From: CAZQKW01 sp964594075
GTDB taxonomy: Bacteria > Desulfobacterota > WTBG01 > CAIYCZ01
DNA: 7,766 nucleotides
NCBI GenBank assembly: GCA_964594075.1
Contig: CAZQKW010000084.1
Span: 1 to 7,766 of the forward strand
Direction of reading: 5' to 3'
In this document: one piece after another, positions 6,074 to 7,766 of the stretch
Position numbering within the stretch: position 1 is the first letter of the stretch
Layout: each line of letters opens with the position of its first letter
Notes under the pieces: model-generated
The model's database searches: none
The model's input: the letters and a program-made list of their open reading frames with translations, nothing else
What the model was told of the DNA's origin: nothing
Position numbers and translations under genes: made by a program

Positions 6074-6388
6074 GAAATAATTATAACTAAATTTATATTT
6101 AATTTTATCATTTTATAATAAATATTCAATCAAAAAATCCCGAGCAAAGATAATAATGTAGTGTCGTGCGGTTATGGCATTGGCTTAAATCAAATTTATT
6201 CTGTTCGCTATCGTTTATAAGATGCAGATAATGAAAGACCACAGAACATGTTTGATTCATACGAAGCCGCAGTTGTTCATTTTTTCTTTTTTATTGCCTT
6301 CCCCATTAAATTTAAATATAGTGAGAAAAATTTTTTAATCTGAAACTATTTTTAACGCTACTGTCCCCAATTTAAAGTAAAGCATAGC
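6074..6388. other. Divergent intergenic region, lipoprotein and carboxypeptidase genes
   Basis: This stretch separates two divergent genes. The half nearest the lipoprotein gene (6080-6140) is very AT-rich and contains several possible -10 boxes, including TATAAT on the minus strand, but no pair I can defend. The middle (6150-6290) shows no gene; a 31-codon frame from 6248 lacks a ribosome-binding site. The right end holds the promoter at 6294-6322. Confidence 0.5.
6294..6322 (+). promoter_or_regulatory. Sigma70-like promoter of the carboxypeptidase gene
   Basis: TTGCCT (6294-6299) and TATAGT (6317-6322) are separated by exactly 17 bp; they match the consensus at four and five of six positions. 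Transcription would start near 6329, leaving a leader of about 70 bases before the ATG at 6400. Confidence 0.55.
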
Positions 6389-6399
6389 AGGTTCCCTCA

Positions 6400-7647
6400 A
6401 TGAACAGCTTTAAAAAAATTTTCCTGATACTTCTTGCGGTTGTTCTTTTTCCTGTTTACCAAACCAACGGTGCCCCTGTCCCTGCATTTCAGGTTGACGC
6501 TCAATCTGCAGTGCTCATCAACGGATTAACCGGCACCATTGTTTTTGAGCAGAATCCCGACCAAACAATACCGCCCGCAAGCCTCATCAAGATCATGACG
6601 CTTTTTCTTATTTATGACGAGATTGATCGCGGCAACGTAAAGCTGACGGACATCGTGACTGTTAGTAAAAGAGCATCGAATTTTGGGGGCTCACAGATGT
6701 ATCTTAAAGAGGGGGAGCTGGTTCCCTGGGAAGAAATTATTAAGGGCATCACGATTTCCTCCGGCAACGATGCATGCGTTGCTGCAGCAGAGGAAATTGC
6801 CGGCATGGAAGAGACTTTTGTAGAAAAGATGAACAAAAAGGCCGCTGAAATCGGCATGGTTAATACTATCATTAAAAATTGCCACGGATTGCCTGCTGTG
6901 GGGCAGCACACCACTGCCCGCGATATGGCACTTCTCTCGTATCAATACATAAAAACCCATCCGCATGCACTTGAAATTCATCGCACAAAGGAGATGACCT
7001 ATAACCGCATCACACAGCAAAACCGAAACAAGCTGCTGTGGCGTGATCCCACCGTTGATGGGTTAAAGACTGGCTGGATCAAGGAATCAGGCTACCATTT
7101 GATCGCTACAGCGCAGCGCGGCGGCGACCGCTACATAGCTGTGGTCATGGGAGCGCAAAGTCCTAACAAACGCGCGGAAGAAGCTTTGAAGTTGCTCAAC
7201 TACGGTTTTAGAAATTTCAAGACGATCCCGCTGATTGAACCCGGCAAAGAACTCGCAACCATTAAGGTGAAGAGAGGCGTTGAAAATCTCGTGTCACTGG
7301 GCGTTCTGGAATCATCCTATATAACGGTACCGCGCGATCAGGCTCCTGCTATTCAGCTTCAAACCGATATTCCGTTAACGGTAACCTCCCCTTTGGTAAA
7401 ACATCAACCGATAGGGACGATTAAAGCCTTTGTCAACGGCACTGCTCATACAACCCTGCAGCTTGTCACGCTCGCTTCGGTAGAGAAAGCAGGGTTCATC
7501 AAAATAACATTACAGACGATTCGCCATGCGTTTGTATCACCTTCTTCCTGGGGATTTATAGTCTTGGGAATTGTGTTGGTAATATTTTTTCTGCGCAGAT
7601 CTTTCTCAAGAAGAAAAAGCAAAAAAGACACCTCCTTTATTTCATAG
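6400..7647 (+). CDS. D-alanyl-D-alanine carboxypeptidase (peptidase S11, DacA/PBP5-type)
   Basis: This enzyme removes the terminal D-Ala from peptidoglycan pentapeptides in the periplasm and so limits cross-linking. The 415-residue protein has a signal peptide (hydrophobic 7-19, cleavage near TNGA, residue 25). All three active-site motifs of the penicillin-binding fold are present: SLIK (S61 nucleophile, K64), SGN (S121-N123) and KTG (K223-G225). The PBP5-type C-terminal beta domain covers about 276-365. Unlike E. coli PBP5, which ends in an amphipathic helix, this protein ends in a hydrophobic segment (about 384-398, WGFIVLGIVLVIFFL) and a basic tail, so it should be a true C-terminal single-pass anchor with the tail in the cytoplasm. 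A weak AGG element (6389-6391) precedes the ATG by eight bases. Which DacA/C/D paralogue it equals cannot be told from sequence alone, so no symbol is given. It is transcribed divergently from the lipoprotein gene. Confidence 0.95.
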   Translation: MNSFKKIFLILLAVVLFPVYQTNGAPVPAFQVDAQSAVLINGLTGTIVFEQNPDQTIPPASLIKIMTLFLIYDEIDRGNVKLTDIVTVSKRASNFGGSQMYLKEGELVPWEEIIKGITISSGNDACVAAAEEIAGMEETFVEKMNKKAAEIGMVNTIIKNCHGLPAVGQHTTARDMALLSYQYIKTHPHALEIHRTKEMTYNRITQQNRNKLLWRDPTVDGLKTGWIKESGYHLIATAQRGGDRYIAVVMGAQSPNKRAEEALKLLNYGFRNFKTIPLIEPGKELATIKVKRGVENLVSLGVLESSYITVPRDQAPAIQLQTDIPLTVTSPLVKHQPIGTIKAFVNGTAHTTLQLVTLASVEKAGFIKITLQTIRHAFVSPSSWGFIVLGIVLVIFFLRRSFSRRKSKKDTSFIS

Positions 7648-7663
7648 ATAGTATTAAATAAAA

Positions 7664-7689
7664 AAGCCGCATGTAATTCATGCAGGTTT
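7664..7689. terminator. Terminator-like hairpin after the carboxypeptidase gene
   Basis: The arms 7664-7673 and 7679-7689 pair through GCATG/CATGC plus an outer AAGCC/GGTTT segment with one bulged A and one wobble. On the plus strand the following T-run is short (GGTTT). On the minus strand the stem is followed by TTTTTTATTT, a better U-tract, so the element may also end a convergent gene lying beyond the window. Confidence 0.5.
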
Positions 7690-7766
7690 CAGAAATCGGT
7701 TTTTATACGCAAAATTAGGCTTTGTTCTAAAGTTTAGTGATGGCCCCTGACCAAGAGTATGAGGCA

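Noticed and set aside
6248..6343. 31-codon plus-strand frame in the intergenic region before the carboxypeptidase gene
   Set aside because: It has no ribosome-binding site, consists mostly of AT-rich low-complexity codons, and overlaps the best promoter candidate of the downstream gene.
7678..7764. Minus-strand frame open from the window edge to a TGA at 7680-7678
   Set aside because: Twenty-nine open codons occur often by chance, I recognise no family, and the stop would fall inside the hairpin at 7664-7689. The flanking sequence would be needed to decide.

Overview
The window looks like ordinary chromosomal DNA from a Gram-negative bacterium. It has moderate-to-low GC with AT-rich gaps, many exported or envelope proteins, a lipobox lipoprotein, a SYLF/Ysc84 protein and a DacA-type carboxypeptidase. 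The mix (Cys-rich repeat lipoprotein, C1A peptidase joined to a BACON domain, divergent polysaccharide deacetylase) would suit a deltaproteobacterial/Desulfobacterota-like lineage, but no marker gene here fixes the taxonomy. I see no rRNA, tRNA, CRISPR array, insertion sequence or phage gene.

Layout. 1-313: AT-rich regulatory DNA with a perfect 22-bp palindrome beside a TTGACT box. 314-1084 (+): divergent polysaccharide deacetylase (YibQ/DUF610 type) with a Tat-like leader. 1283-1765 (+): cysteine-free thioredoxin-fold protein of the Atp10 type. 1784-1829: long hairpin, a bidirectional terminator between convergent units. 1851-2460 (-): decayed C1A (papain-type) peptidase with a C-terminal BACON domain; its N-terminal half is gone and there is a frameshift just before the NSWG motif. 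2494-2898 (-): stand-alone response-regulator receiver. 3038-3748 (-): secreted SYLF/Ysc84 protein. 3881-3923: strong minus-strand terminator. 4000-4158 (-): an easily missed 52-residue single-TM protein whose start codon lies in a long inverted repeat. 4268-6058 (-): large lipoprotein with five regularly spaced four-Cys modules followed by beta-sandwich domains. 6059-6399: divergent intergenic region with a good sigma70-like promoter. 6400-7647 (+): D-alanyl-D-alanine carboxypeptidase with a C-terminal TM anchor. 7664-7689: terminator-like hairpin.

The genes share an envelope theme: peptidoglycan trimming, a putative polysaccharide deacetylase, a surface lipoprotein, and secreted or membrane proteins. 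They do not form one obvious operon or a recognisable defence or biosynthetic system. The items most worth a second look are the small membrane ORF with its structured start, the periodic Cys modules, the broken peptidase and the palindromic operator candidate.
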